From: Amycolatopsis xylanica
GTDB lineage: Bacteria; Actinomycetota; Actinomycetes; Mycobacteriales; Pseudonocardiaceae
Length of the DNA stretch: 64,000 bases
Direction of reading: 5' to 3'
NCBI RefSeq assembly: GCF_900107045.1
Contig: NZ_FNON01000003.1
Location: forward strand, 1 to 64,000
Made by a program: the position numbers and the translations under genes. Below the pieces are notes generated by a model, which was not told where the DNA came from, did no database searches, and saw only the letters and a list, made by a program, of their open reading frames with translations. Below are positions 16,323-23,305 of the stretch, piece by piece; position 1 is the stretch's first letter; the number at the start of each line of letters is the position of its first letter.

Positions 16323-16922
16323 TCAGGCTTGCTTGCCGGGGGCGTCATCACCGTCGAAGCGCTCGACAAGTGCGGCCCACCGAGGATCTATCTTCTCATG
16401 CCCGTGTCCGGGCTCGAGATCGGCCCACTTGACACCGCAGCCGGAGCAGAGACCCTGGCAGTTTTCCTCGCACAGGGGCACCAGCGGCAGCGCCAGCACG
16501 AGCGCGTCGCACACCAGCGGCTCGAGCTCGATCCGGTCGTCGACCAGGCGATAGATCTCGTCCTCTTCCGTGGTCTCCTCGGTGGTGGAGCCCGGATAGG
16601 CGAAGAGTTCGGTGAGCTCGACCTCGACGTCCTCGGTGATCGGGTCGAGGCAGCGCGAGCAGCTGCCGGTGGCGGTGACCGAGGCGGTGCCGGTGACCAG
16701 CACGCCCTCGACCACGGACTCGAGCAGCAGGTCGAGGTCGATCTCGGTGCCCTGGGGCACGACGATGACGTCCTTCACGCCCAAGGTCTCCTCGAGCGGG
16801 ACCTTGCGCTGGACGGGACGGCTCAGCCCGGCGTGGCGGGCGAGTTCACGGGTGTCGACGACCCACGGGCTGCGCAGATCGACGCGCGCGGGGCGCGCGG
16901 GCGGGAGCTTGTCTTCAGGCAT
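16323..16922 (-). CDS. YceD/DUF177 family protein (rRNA accumulation factor)
   Basis: 199-residue YceD-type protein, found next to rpmF in most bacteria and linked to 23S rRNA accumulation. Two Cys pairs occur (SCSRCLDP about residue 87-93, [13 protein letters not shown] about 150-162). The start is ATG at 16922. A basic N-terminal region and an acidic central loop ([11 protein letters not shown]) match family shape. Co-directional with rpmF and rnc. Confidence 0.92.
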   Translation of the reverse strand: MPEDKLPPARPARVDLRSPWVVDTRELARHAGLSRPVQRKVPLEETLGVKDVIVVPQGTEIDLDLLLESVVEGVLVTGTASVTATGSCSRCLDPITEDVEVELTELFAYPGSTTEETTEEDEIYRLVDDRIELEPLVCDALVLALPLVPLCEENCQGLCSGCGVKWADLEPGHGHEKIDPRWAALVERFDGDDAPGKQA

Positions 16923-16946
16923 GAGGGTTCTAGTTTACGCGAGCCT

Positions 16947-17678
16947 TCACGGCTGGAAGTCGTACAGGGTGCTGCTGCGGCCGACGCCGCCCGCGAGGCC
17001 CGTCGGGGCGCGCAGGTGGTTGCGCCCGGAGTCGACGGTGCGCAGCGTGGTGGCCAGCAGCTCGGAGAACTCGGCGAGCTTGCCGTCGACGTAGGCGTCG
17101 CAGTCGGCGCGCTGCTTGTCGGCCTCCGCGTGCGCCTCGTCGACGATGCGGGCCGACTCGGCGTGCGCGGCCTGGACGACCTCGGTCTGCGAGACCAGGC
17201 GGGCCTGCTCGCCCCGGCCCTCGTCGATGGCGCGGTCGTACGCGTCACGCCCGGCCTGGATCATCCGCTCGGACTCGGCGCGCGAGCGGTCGGTGAGGTT
17301 CTGGAACTCGGCCTGCCCGGCGGCGACCATGCGCTCGGCCTCGGCGTGCGCGTCGGCCATCATCTGCTCGGCACGGGCCTGCGCCTCGGCGAGGATGCGC
17401 TCGGCGTGCGCCTGCGCCTCCCCGACCGTGCGATCGGCCTCGGCGTTGGCCTCGGTGACCGTCTTGTCGGCTTCGGAGCGCGCGGTGTGGATCAGCTGAT
17501 CCCGCTTGTCGAGCACGTCCTGCGCGTCGTCGACCTCCGCCGGCAGCGCGTCGCGGACGTCGTCGAGCAGTTCGAGCACGTCACCGCGCGGCACCACGCA
17601 GCTGGAGGTCATCGGCACCCCGCGCGCCTCTTCGACGATCGTGACCAACTCGTCGAGCGCCTCGAAAACCCGGTACAC
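16947..17678 (-). CDS. sepIVA: SepIVA-like DivIVA-domain coiled-coil protein
   Basis: 243-residue protein: a short N-terminal DivIVA-like segment (VYRVFEALDELVTIVEEARG), a linker, then a long Ala/Glu/Arg coiled coil with repeated EADxxxxEAxAxAE units (about residues 85-200). In mycobacteria the gene upstream of DUF177-rpmF-rnc is SepIVA (Rv2927c), needed for septum formation and intracellular membrane organisation; position and architecture agree. GTG at 17678 is preferred because GAGGGAG precedes it and the family starts VYRV. The role is inferred from the homologue. Confidence 0.82.
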   Translation of the reverse strand: MYRVFEALDELVTIVEEARGVPMTSSCVVPRGDVLELLDDVRDALPAEVDDAQDVLDKRDQLIHTARSEADKTVTEANAEADRTVGEAQAHAERILAEAQARAEQMMADAHAEAERMVAAGQAEFQNLTDRSRAESERMIQAGRDAYDRAIDEGRGEQARLVSQTEVVQAAHAESARIVDEAHAEADKQRADCDAYVDGKLAEFSELLATTLRTVDSGRNHLRAPTGLAGGVGRSSTLYDFQP

Positions 17679-17782
17679 GGCAACTCCCTCTGCAGCAATC
17701 CCCGATATCGCTGCACCCAGTCTGCCGCTTAACACGCCCGAACCGGTGAAAGCGCGCCGGGCCGGGCGTGTCCGAGCGGCTA

Positions 17783-18469
17783 CTAGTAGTCGAAGGACGG
17801 ATCGGTGGCGATCCTGATCACCTGCTCGTAGGTCATCGGGACCCCCTCACCCGCTGGCGGGAGGAAGGCGACGGAGATCTCGACCTGTGTGCCGTCGAGC
17901 CGGTAGTGGCGGGCTTCGAGCGTGCTCGGCTTGACCGCGCCGGTCGCTCCGTCGACGAACCGGCCCGACTGGCTGATGTGCACCTCGGACCCGTCCGGTT
18001 GCGGGAAGTTGGTGCAGCCGGCCGGGCAAGGCACCGGCTCACGGCCACCCGGCAGGATCGGACGGCCGACGTTCCCCTCGATGCGCGCGGGGCGGCCATT
18101 CAGGTCGTAGCGGAACCTCAGCATGGCGATCGCCATTTCCGGCGTGGTGACCTCGACGATGTTCTTCGCGTCCGGCTGCACTGCCTTCAGCAATGCGGGC
18201 AGGTGCTCGCGGAGCAACGTCAAGGGCATCTCCACGGGCGGCACCGAGACCGTGGTCACCGGGTCCGCGGCGGGCTGGACGACGCCACTCGGCACGACTG
18301 TCGTGGCCACGATCGCGACGACCGCCGCGAGGGTTCCCAAGCCGGAAGCAGCGACGAGCCGTTTGCGTTGCCGTGCGGCGGCTTTCGTGGCCACCGCCTC
18401 GGTGTCGAAGCCCAGTGGGGGCTCGGTGAAGGACAGGGCCCGCAGGTCCTGTTCGAGCTGTTCGGTCAT
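17783..18469 (-). CDS. CU044_5270-family membrane protein, probable sigma-factor partner
   Basis: 228-residue single-pass protein with a cytoplasmic N terminus (about 1-35), a transmembrane helix (about 38-60, VAASGLGTLAAVVAIVATTVV) and an extracytoplasmic domain with a Cys pair (PVPCPAGCTNFP). It overlaps the SigE-family sigma gene by 4 bases, the usual place for an anti-sigma or sigma-associated membrane protein. Members of this family follow SigE-type sigma genes in many actinobacteria. No zinc-binding anti-sigma motif is seen, so direct anti-sigma action is unproven. Confidence 0.75.
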   Translation of the reverse strand: MTEQLEQDLRALSFTEPPLGFDTEAVATKAAARQRKRLVAASGLGTLAAVVAIVATTVVPSGVVQPAADPVTTVSVPPVEMPLTLLREHLPALLKAVQPDAKNIVEVTTPEMAIAMLRFRYDLNGRPARIEGNVGRPILPGGREPVPCPAGCTNFPQPDGSEVHISQSGRFVDGATGAVKPSTLEARHYRLDGTQVEISVAFLPPAGEGVPMTYEQVIRIATDPSFDY

Positions 18470-18984
18470 TTGCTTCCCTCCGCGGCGGGTTCACGCCGTT
18501 CGACGGCCGCGCGGAGGATTTCGAGCCCCCGCGCGGTCTGGCTCTTGACCGTCCCTTCCGAACAACGCAGCGTCGCGGCGACGTCGGCTATCGACAGGTC
18601 GGCGCAGTACCGCAGCACGATGGCGGCGCGTTGTTTCGGCGGAACCTCGGCGAGGGCGTGCAGTAACAGGTCGGAGATCCCGAGACGGGTGGGATCGGCG
18701 TGCGCGTCGGGCCGGTCGGGCACGTGCCCGCTCCGGTTCTCCTTGCGCCGCCACGGCCGTCGCTGCTCGTCGAGCCAGCAGCGCAGCAGTACCTGCCTGG
18801 CGTAGTTGTCGGCGGGCCCTGTCCGGGAGACCTTCGGCCAGACCCGGTAGAGCTTCATGAGGGCGCTTTGGACCAGATCCTCGGCGAGATGCCAGTCACC
18901 GCAGAACAGGTAGGCGGTCCGTCTCAGCGTGAGCGCCTTCCGCGCGGCGAACTCCCGGAAGCTCGCGTCGTCCCCAGGTTTCAT
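18466..18984 (-). CDS. SigE-family ECF RNA polymerase sigma factor
   Basis: 172-residue ECF sigma factor of the actinobacterial SigE-like (ECF41/SigE-TIGR02983-type) group. Region 2 contains YLFCGDWHLAEDLVQSALMKLY (about 25-47), and region 4 contains PPKQRAAIVLRYCADLSIADVA and CSEGTVKSQTARGLEIL (about 115-160). The gene is coupled to its membrane partner downstream. The promoter it recognises cannot be stated. Confidence 0.92.
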   Translation of the reverse strand: MKPGDDASFREFAARKALTLRRTAYLFCGDWHLAEDLVQSALMKLYRVWPKVSRTGPADNYARQVLLRCWLDEQRRPWRRKENRSGHVPDRPDAHADPTRLGISDLLLHALAEVPPKQRAAIVLRYCADLSIADVAATLRCSEGTVKSQTARGLEILRAAVERREPAAEGSK

Positions 18985-19047
18985 CCGTGTGCCCTCCTCG
19001 GCCGTGTTCCAGCATTACTCACGGACGAGGAGGGCCACGGGGTTGCG

Positions 19048-19485
19048 TCAGACGGTGATGACCTTGAACGAGGCGTAGTGGTCGCCGGTGTAGAAGTACT
19101 CGCCGCCGTCGCCGGTGATGATGCGGCGGGCGCCGCGGGTCGACGAGCCGGGCGTGATGACCGTGTACTCGTGGTAGTAGCTCGACGCGCAGGCCGGGAG
19201 GATCTTCTCGCGGTTCTGGAAGACCACGCCGTCGTTCTTCGGGTACGGGAACGGGCCGTTGGTCTGGATCAGCTTGTAGGTGTCGGTCGCCTCCTTGGGA
19301 AGGCTCGACAGTGCGGCACGGGTGAAGCCCGCGAGGTCGCCGCAGGCGTTCTGCTCGATGCTGACGGGCTCGATGCTGACGGGCTCGTTGCTGATGGGCG
19401 AGGCCTCGGCCGTGGCGGTGACGACGCCGAAGAAGGCGACGAAGGCCAGCAGGAAGGCGGCGAAACGCGATCGGTGGTTGGTCAT
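19048..19485 (-). CDS. Secreted guanyl-specific ribonuclease (RNase Sa family)
   Basis: Extracellular microbial RNase of 145 residues with a signal peptide (about 1-28, ending ATAEA). A short tandem repeat (EPVSIEPVSIE) leads into a catalytic domain of about 97 residues. Family residues are visible: Glu in YYHEYTV, Arg in RGARRII and His in TGDHYASF, which match Glu54, Arg65 and His85 of RNase Sa; FPYPKNDGVVFQNRE is the guanine-recognition region. Two Cys (ACGDL and PACASS) probably form the single disulfide. No barstar-like inhibitor gene is adjacent. Confidence 0.9.
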   Translation of the reverse strand: MTNHRSRFAAFLLAFVAFFGVVTATAEASPISNEPVSIEPVSIEQNACGDLAGFTRAALSSLPKEATDTYKLIQTNGPFPYPKNDGVVFQNREKILPACASSYYHEYTVITPGSSTRGARRIITGDGGEYFYTGDHYASFKVITV

Positions 19486-19620
19486 TTTCGGACCGTAACC
19501 CGATCGGGTGATCAGGGCTGGTCGAGCAGGTTAACTCCGCGAACCCTGTCGGAAATCCCTACGACCGTCGCACGCCGTTCGGCGCAGAACTGGGAAAATT
19601 CCCACTTACCCCCGCGGGGG

Positions 19621-19664
19621 TCGTGAGTGTTCCGACCGGTTAGAACCGGCCGTACCACTCACGA
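19621..19664. repeat. Palindrome of GGTTAGAACC family containing the coaD stop codon
   Basis: TCGTGAGTGTTCCGACCGGTT, spacer AG, then a right arm matching at 18 of 21 positions. On the minus strand the first triplets of the element supply the TGA stop of coaD (19659-19661). A separate CCCCCGCGGGGG palindrome ends immediately before it (19609-19620). Confidence 0.85.
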
Positions 19665-20144
19665 GTCTTTTTCGCGCAGGCGCTTGGTGAGGCGCTCGAA
19701 CACGACCGGGGGCACCAGGTGCTCGATGTCGCCGCCGTACGTCGCGACCTCTTTCACGAGCGAGCTGGAGACGAAGCCGTACGCGGGGTTGTTCGGCATG
19801 AGCAGCGTCTCGACCTTGGACAGCTCGTGGTTCATCTGGGCCATCTGGAGCTCGTAGTCGAAGTCGCTGACCGAGCGCAGGCCCTTGGTGATGGCCACGA
19901 TGTCGTTGGCGCGGCAGTAGTCGACGGTCAGGCCCTGCCACGAGTCGACGCGCACGTTGGGCAGGCCCGCCGTGGTCTCGCGGAGCATGTCCAGCCGTTC
20001 TTCGACGGTGAACAGGCCCTTCTTGTTCTTGTTGATCCCGACCAGCACGACGATCTCGTCGAAGAGCTTGGCGGACCGCTCGATGATGTCGAGGTGCCCG
20101 TTCGTGGCCGGGTCGTAGCTGCCCGGGCAGACTGCGCGACGCAT
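19659..20144 (-). CDS. coaD: Phosphopantetheine adenylyltransferase
   Basis: Penultimate enzyme of coenzyme A synthesis: 4'-phosphopantetheine plus ATP gives dephospho-CoA. 161 residues, standard length. RRAVCPGSYDPATNGHLDII holds the nucleotidyltransferase (T/N)GH motif. GINKNKKGLFTVEERL and YGFVSSSLVKEVA (the ISSTxxR-like segment) are as expected. It sits next to rsmD as in most actinobacteria. Its stop codon lies within an intergenic palindrome. Confidence 0.97.
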   Translation of the reverse strand: MRRAVCPGSYDPATNGHLDIIERSAKLFDEIVVLVGINKNKKGLFTVEERLDMLRETTAGLPNVRVDSWQGLTVDYCRANDIVAITKGLRSVSDFDYELQMAQMNHELSKVETLLMPNNPAYGFVSSSLVKEVATYGGDIEHLVPPVVFERLTKRLREKDS

Positions 20145-20195
20145 GGCGCGACGCTACCGTGAAGCGGTGGCCGTCGCCCTCTCGTGACGAGAGCG

Positions 20196-20759
20196 TCACA
20201 CAGCTTTCGTCACGTATTCGGCCCAGTGCAACGCGGTGTCGCCGTAGCGCTTGACCCGCATGGGCTCGAACGACAGCGGCCAGTCGGGGTCACCGTCACG
20301 AGTGGCACGTTCGATGATCACCAGCGCGCCGTCGGTGACCCAGCCGCCGCCCGCCAGCGCCGACAGCACGGCGCCGAGCTGGGCCGCGTCGACCGCGTAC
20401 GGGGGGTCGGCGATGACGACGTCGAACGCCATCGGGGCGGGCCCGGCGACCACGGCCTCGACCTGTCCAATGCGGACCGTTCCACCGAGATTTAGCTCAC
20501 CGACATTCCCGCGAAGAACTTCGCCGGCCTTGCGGTCCGCCTCGACGAACCAGGCGTCGGCGGCGCCGCGTGAGAGTGCCTCCAGGCCGAGCGCGCCGGA
20601 GCCCGCGTAGAGGTCGAGCACGCGGGATCCGTCCAGCTCACCTGCGACTTCGAGTGCGTTGAACAACGCCTCACGCACGCGCTCCGACGTCGGCCTGGTC
20701 CCCTTCGGGGGGACTTTGAGCCGCCTGCCGCCCGCCTTCCCGGCCACGATCCTGGTCAC
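20196..20759 (-). CDS. rsmD: 16S rRNA (guanine966-N2)-methyltransferase
   Basis: 187-residue SAM-dependent methyltransferase that modifies G966 of 16S rRNA in the assembling 30S subunit. RIVAGKAGGRRLKVPPKGTRPTSERVREALFN is the conserved N terminus. VLDLYAGSGALGLEALSRG is SAM motif I, and ADPPY is the catalytic motif IV. GTG at 20759 gives the family start; an ATG at 20789 would add 10 unrelated residues. Upstream of coaD. Confidence 0.94.
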   Translation of the reverse strand: MTRIVAGKAGGRRLKVPPKGTRPTSERVREALFNALEVAGELDGSRVLDLYAGSGALGLEALSRGAADAWFVEADRKAGEVLRGNVGELNLGGTVRIGQVEAVVAGPAPMAFDVVIADPPYAVDAAQLGAVLSALAGGGWVTDGALVIIERATRDGDPDWPLSFEPMRVKRYGDTALHWAEYVTKAV

Positions 20760-20884
20760 CCCGTCATACTCGCAAACCGCGTCCGCCATGTGGTGTTCGA
20801 CAGGACTTGCTGACCCTCCGGCGCGCAACGCGTAGTGTTGTTCTTCGCCCTCGAAGGCGATAGCAGCGGTATTAGGAGCAATGC

Positions 20885-23002
20885 GTGTCCGAACCTCGGG
20901 TCAGACGGGCCGAGATCGCCATCGAGCAATCCCACGTGGACCGGGTCTACACCCGGCTCGCGGAGCTGCGCGAGCAGGCGGAAGCCATGCGCAACAAGGG
21001 ATACGAGATAGGCCATGGCGCTCAGCGCGAGGCCGTGTTCGAGCAGGCGTCGATGCTCTTCGAGCGCGACATGATGGTCTTCCACGCCAACCAGACCCTG
21101 CAGACGCTCGACGCCGAGTACGAGGGCCTGGTCTTCGGCAGGCTCGACCATCTGGCGTCCGAGACGATCTACGTCGGCCGTCTCGGGATCAGGGACGCCG
21201 ACTTCGACAACCTCGTCACCGACTGGCGCGCGCCCGCGGCCGCCGCGTTCTACCAGGCGACCGCCGAGGAGCCGATGGACGTCGTGCGGCGCCGGGTGAT
21301 CCGGTGCTCCGGGCAGAACGTGCTCGACGTGGACGACGACGTGCTGATCGCCGACGCGGTGCCGGACGACATGCAGATCGTCGGCGAGGGCGCGCTGATG
21401 GCCGCGCTCGGCCGCTCGCGCGGCGAGAAGATGCGCGACATCGTCGCCACCATCCAGCGCGAGCAGGACGAGGTCATCCGCGCGCCGTGGCGCGGGGTCA
21501 CCGAGATCACCGGCGGGCCGGGCACCGGCAAGACCGCGGTCGCGCTGCACCGCGCCGCCTACCTGCTCTACCGCCACCGCCGCCAGCTCGGCGGGGCGGG
21601 CGTGCTGGTTGTCGGGCCGTCCGGGGTGTTCACCAGCTACATCTCGCGCGTGCTCCCCTCGATGGGTGAAACGAACGTCGAGCTGCGCGCACTCGGCGAG
21701 GTGCTCGACGGGCTCGAAGCCGTCCGCCAGGACCCGGCGCCGCTCGCGGCTGTCAAGGGCTCGCTGCGGATGCGCAAGGTGCTGCTGCGCGCGCTGCGCG
21801 ACACCCCGCCGGACGCGCCGAGGGAGATGCGGATCGTCTACCGCGGCGAGGTGCTCAAGCTCGACGCCAAGGAGCTGGAGAAGGTGCGCCGGAAGGTGCA
21901 CACCGCGGGCGGGCCGCCGAACCGGTCACGCGTGCGCGCGGCCGAGATGCTGCTCGACGCGCTCGCCGCGAAGGCCGAGGAGCACGCGAAGGCCGACGGC
22001 AGGCAGCTCGACAAGGCCGAGCTGATCCACGACCTGGGTGAGCGGATCGAGTTCCACCGGTTCCTGGTCGTCTGGTGGCCGATCCTCTACCCGGCGCAGG
22101 TCCTCAAGTGGCTCGCGGACGAGAAGCGGCTGGCCTCGGCCGCGAAGGGCGTGCTGAACCGCGAGGAGATCACCATGCTCGCGACCTCGATGGCCGACCG
22201 CTCGCGCGGCTGGACCGTCGCGGACGTGGCGATGCTCGACGAGCTGCGCGTGCTCATCGGCCCGGAGCCCAAGCGCAAGCGCAGGCACCACGACCCGGTC
22301 GAGTTCACCCCGGAGCGGTCCGGCGCGACCACCCACCGCCCCGAGCACTACGACGAGTACTCCCACGTCGTCGTCGACGAGTCGCAGGACCTGTCGCCGA
22401 TGCAGTGGCGCATGATCGGCCGCCGCGGCAAGTACGCGAGCTGGACGGTCGTCGGCGACCCGGTGCAGAGTTCGTGGCCGGACCCCGAAGAGGCCGCGCA
22501 GGCCCGTGACCAGGCGTTCGGCGTGCGCACCACCCGCCGCCGCTTCACGCTGCGCACCAACTACCGCAACTCGGCCGAGATCTTCGACCTCGCGGCGAAG
22601 GTCGTGCGCGGCCACGCCCAGGAGGACGAGCTGCCGATCGCGGTGCGGACCACCGGCCTGCTCCCGGACGTCCGCGCGGTCGAAGCGGCGAACCTGGAGA
22701 CCGCCACGCAGTCGGCCACCAAGGAGCTGCTGGACTCGGTCGAGGGCACGGTAGGCGTGATCACCGCGATGGACCGCGTGCCCGAGGTCGAGGGCTGGTT
22801 CGCCGGCCAGACCGACGAGCGGCTCAAGGTCGTCGGCTCGCTCGACTCGAAGGGCCTCGAGTACGACGCGGTGGTCTTGGTCGAGCCGACCGAGTTGATC
22901 ACGGAGTCGACCACCGGCCGCCGTGTCCTGTACGTGGCGCTGACCCGGGCGACCCAGCAACTCACGGTGCTGGCCTCGAACCCGGACTGGCTGCCCGCCT
23001 GA
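20885..23002 (+). CDS. helR: HelR/HelD-family RNA polymerase recycling ATPase
   Basis: 705-residue UvrD-like superfamily 1 helicase-fold ATPase that pushes into stalled RNA polymerase and frees it from DNA; HelR members also displace rifamycins. An N-terminal coiled coil (about residues 10-75) precedes TDWRAPAAAAFY, Walker A TGGPGTGKTAVALHRAAYLL (about 212-230), Walker B VVVDESQDLSPMQW, and late motifs LKVVGSLDSKGLEYDAVV and YVALTRATQQL. GTG at 20885 has AGGAG before it. Monocistronic, closed by the terminator at 23029. Whether it is HelR (rifamycin protection) or general HelD cannot be decided; no rifamycin-associated element was recognised upstream. Confidence 0.88.
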   Translation: MSEPRVRRAEIAIEQSHVDRVYTRLAELREQAEAMRNKGYEIGHGAQREAVFEQASMLFERDMMVFHANQTLQTLDAEYEGLVFGRLDHLASETIYVGRLGIRDADFDNLVTDWRAPAAAAFYQATAEEPMDVVRRRVIRCSGQNVLDVDDDVLIADAVPDDMQIVGEGALMAALGRSRGEKMRDIVATIQREQDEVIRAPWRGVTEITGGPGTGKTAVALHRAAYLLYRHRRQLGGAGVLVVGPSGVFTSYISRVLPSMGETNVELRALGEVLDGLEAVRQDPAPLAAVKGSLRMRKVLLRALRDTPPDAPREMRIVYRGEVLKLDAKELEKVRRKVHTAGGPPNRSRVRAAEMLLDALAAKAEEHAKADGRQLDKAELIHDLGERIEFHRFLVVWWPILYPAQVLKWLADEKRLASAAKGVLNREEITMLATSMADRSRGWTVADVAMLDELRVLIGPEPKRKRRHHDPVEFTPERSGATTHRPEHYDEYSHVVVDESQDLSPMQWRMIGRRGKYASWTVVGDPVQSSWPDPEEAAQARDQAFGVRTTRRRFTLRTNYRNSAEIFDLAAKVVRGHAQEDELPIAVRTTGLLPDVRAVEAANLETATQSATKELLDSVEGTVGVITAMDRVPEVEGWFAGQTDERLKVVGSLDSKGLEYDAVVLVEPTELITESTTGRRVLYVALTRATQQLTVLASNPDWLPA

Positions 23003-23028
23003 CCCTGGCCCAAGACACCAGGCCCAAG

Positions 23029-23064
23029 ACAAAAGCCACCCAGAACCTTCTGGGTGGCTTTTGT
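23029..23064. terminator. Bidirectional Rho-independent terminator
   Basis: ACAAAAGCCACCCAGAA and its exact complement, separated by CC. The A-run on one side and T-run on the other allow termination in both directions: for helR (stop 23002) from the left and for the micro-ORF transcript (stop 23104) from the right. Confidence 0.93.
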
Positions 23065-23103
23065 CGTCTGGCCGTCTTCGCCCCCAGCGAAGGCGGCGAG
23101 ACC

Positions 23104-23160
23104 TTACGCGGCCGCGGTGCCGGTCGCCGCGTGGTAGCCGTACAGGTTGATCTTGAACAC
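23104..23160 (-). CDS. Putative 18-residue micro-ORF with strong ribosome binding site
   Basis: Minus-strand GTG ORF encoding MFKINLYGYHAATGTAAA, with GAGGAGGAG ending 5 bases before the start, one of the best ribosome binding sites in the window. A terminator lies 40 bases after the stop and a candidate promoter (TGACGC-17-TTATAC) 71 bases before the start, so it has the parts of a complete gene. The sequence has an aromatic/basic head and a small-residue tail, without Cys. I do not recognise it: options are a leader peptide, a secreted signal, a RiPP-like precursor or a toxin. It is divergent from the STAND/WD40 gene. Confidence 0.55.
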   Translation of the reverse strand: MFKINLYGYHAATGTAAA

Positions 23161-23230
23161 GTTCTCTCCTCCTCGTTCGACCTGGTCACCGGCACCCCCC
23201 AGCGGGAACCGTGAGACCGGTCAACCCCAG

Positions 23231-23259
23231 GTATAACCAAAAAGTATTGTTCGGCGTCA
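23231..23259 (-). promoter_or_regulatory. Candidate promoter for the micro-ORF
   Basis: Minus strand: -35 TGACGC, 17-base spacer, -10 TTATAC. One TTGTTCGG box (23247-23254) lies in the spacer, so binding there should affect initiation. Assigned by eye only. Confidence 0.35.
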
Positions 23260-23292
23260 GGTTTGATCAACCGAACAACGAAGTCCGAACAA
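23247..23292. promoter_or_regulatory. Three TTGTTCGG boxes in the micro-ORF/STAND divergent region
   Basis: TTGTTCGG at 23247-23254 and its complement CCGAACAA at 23271-23278 and 23285-23292. The last two are direct repeats spaced by 6 bases, and the first is inverted to them. The arrangement looks like a cooperative operator that controls both the micro-ORF and the WD40 gene at 23306. Confidence 0.5.
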
Positions 23293-23305
23293 CGGGGGTG
23301 GGCCA

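Noticed and set aside
19486..19620. GGGAA-AA-TTCCC and CCCCCGCGGGGG as operators of the RNase gene
   Set aside because: Too short or too GC-simple to support without comparison; likely chance or part of the coaD 3' palindrome.
20790..20884. Possible rifamycin-associated element before helR
   Set aside because: No long inverted repeat of the expected type is visible in this gap.
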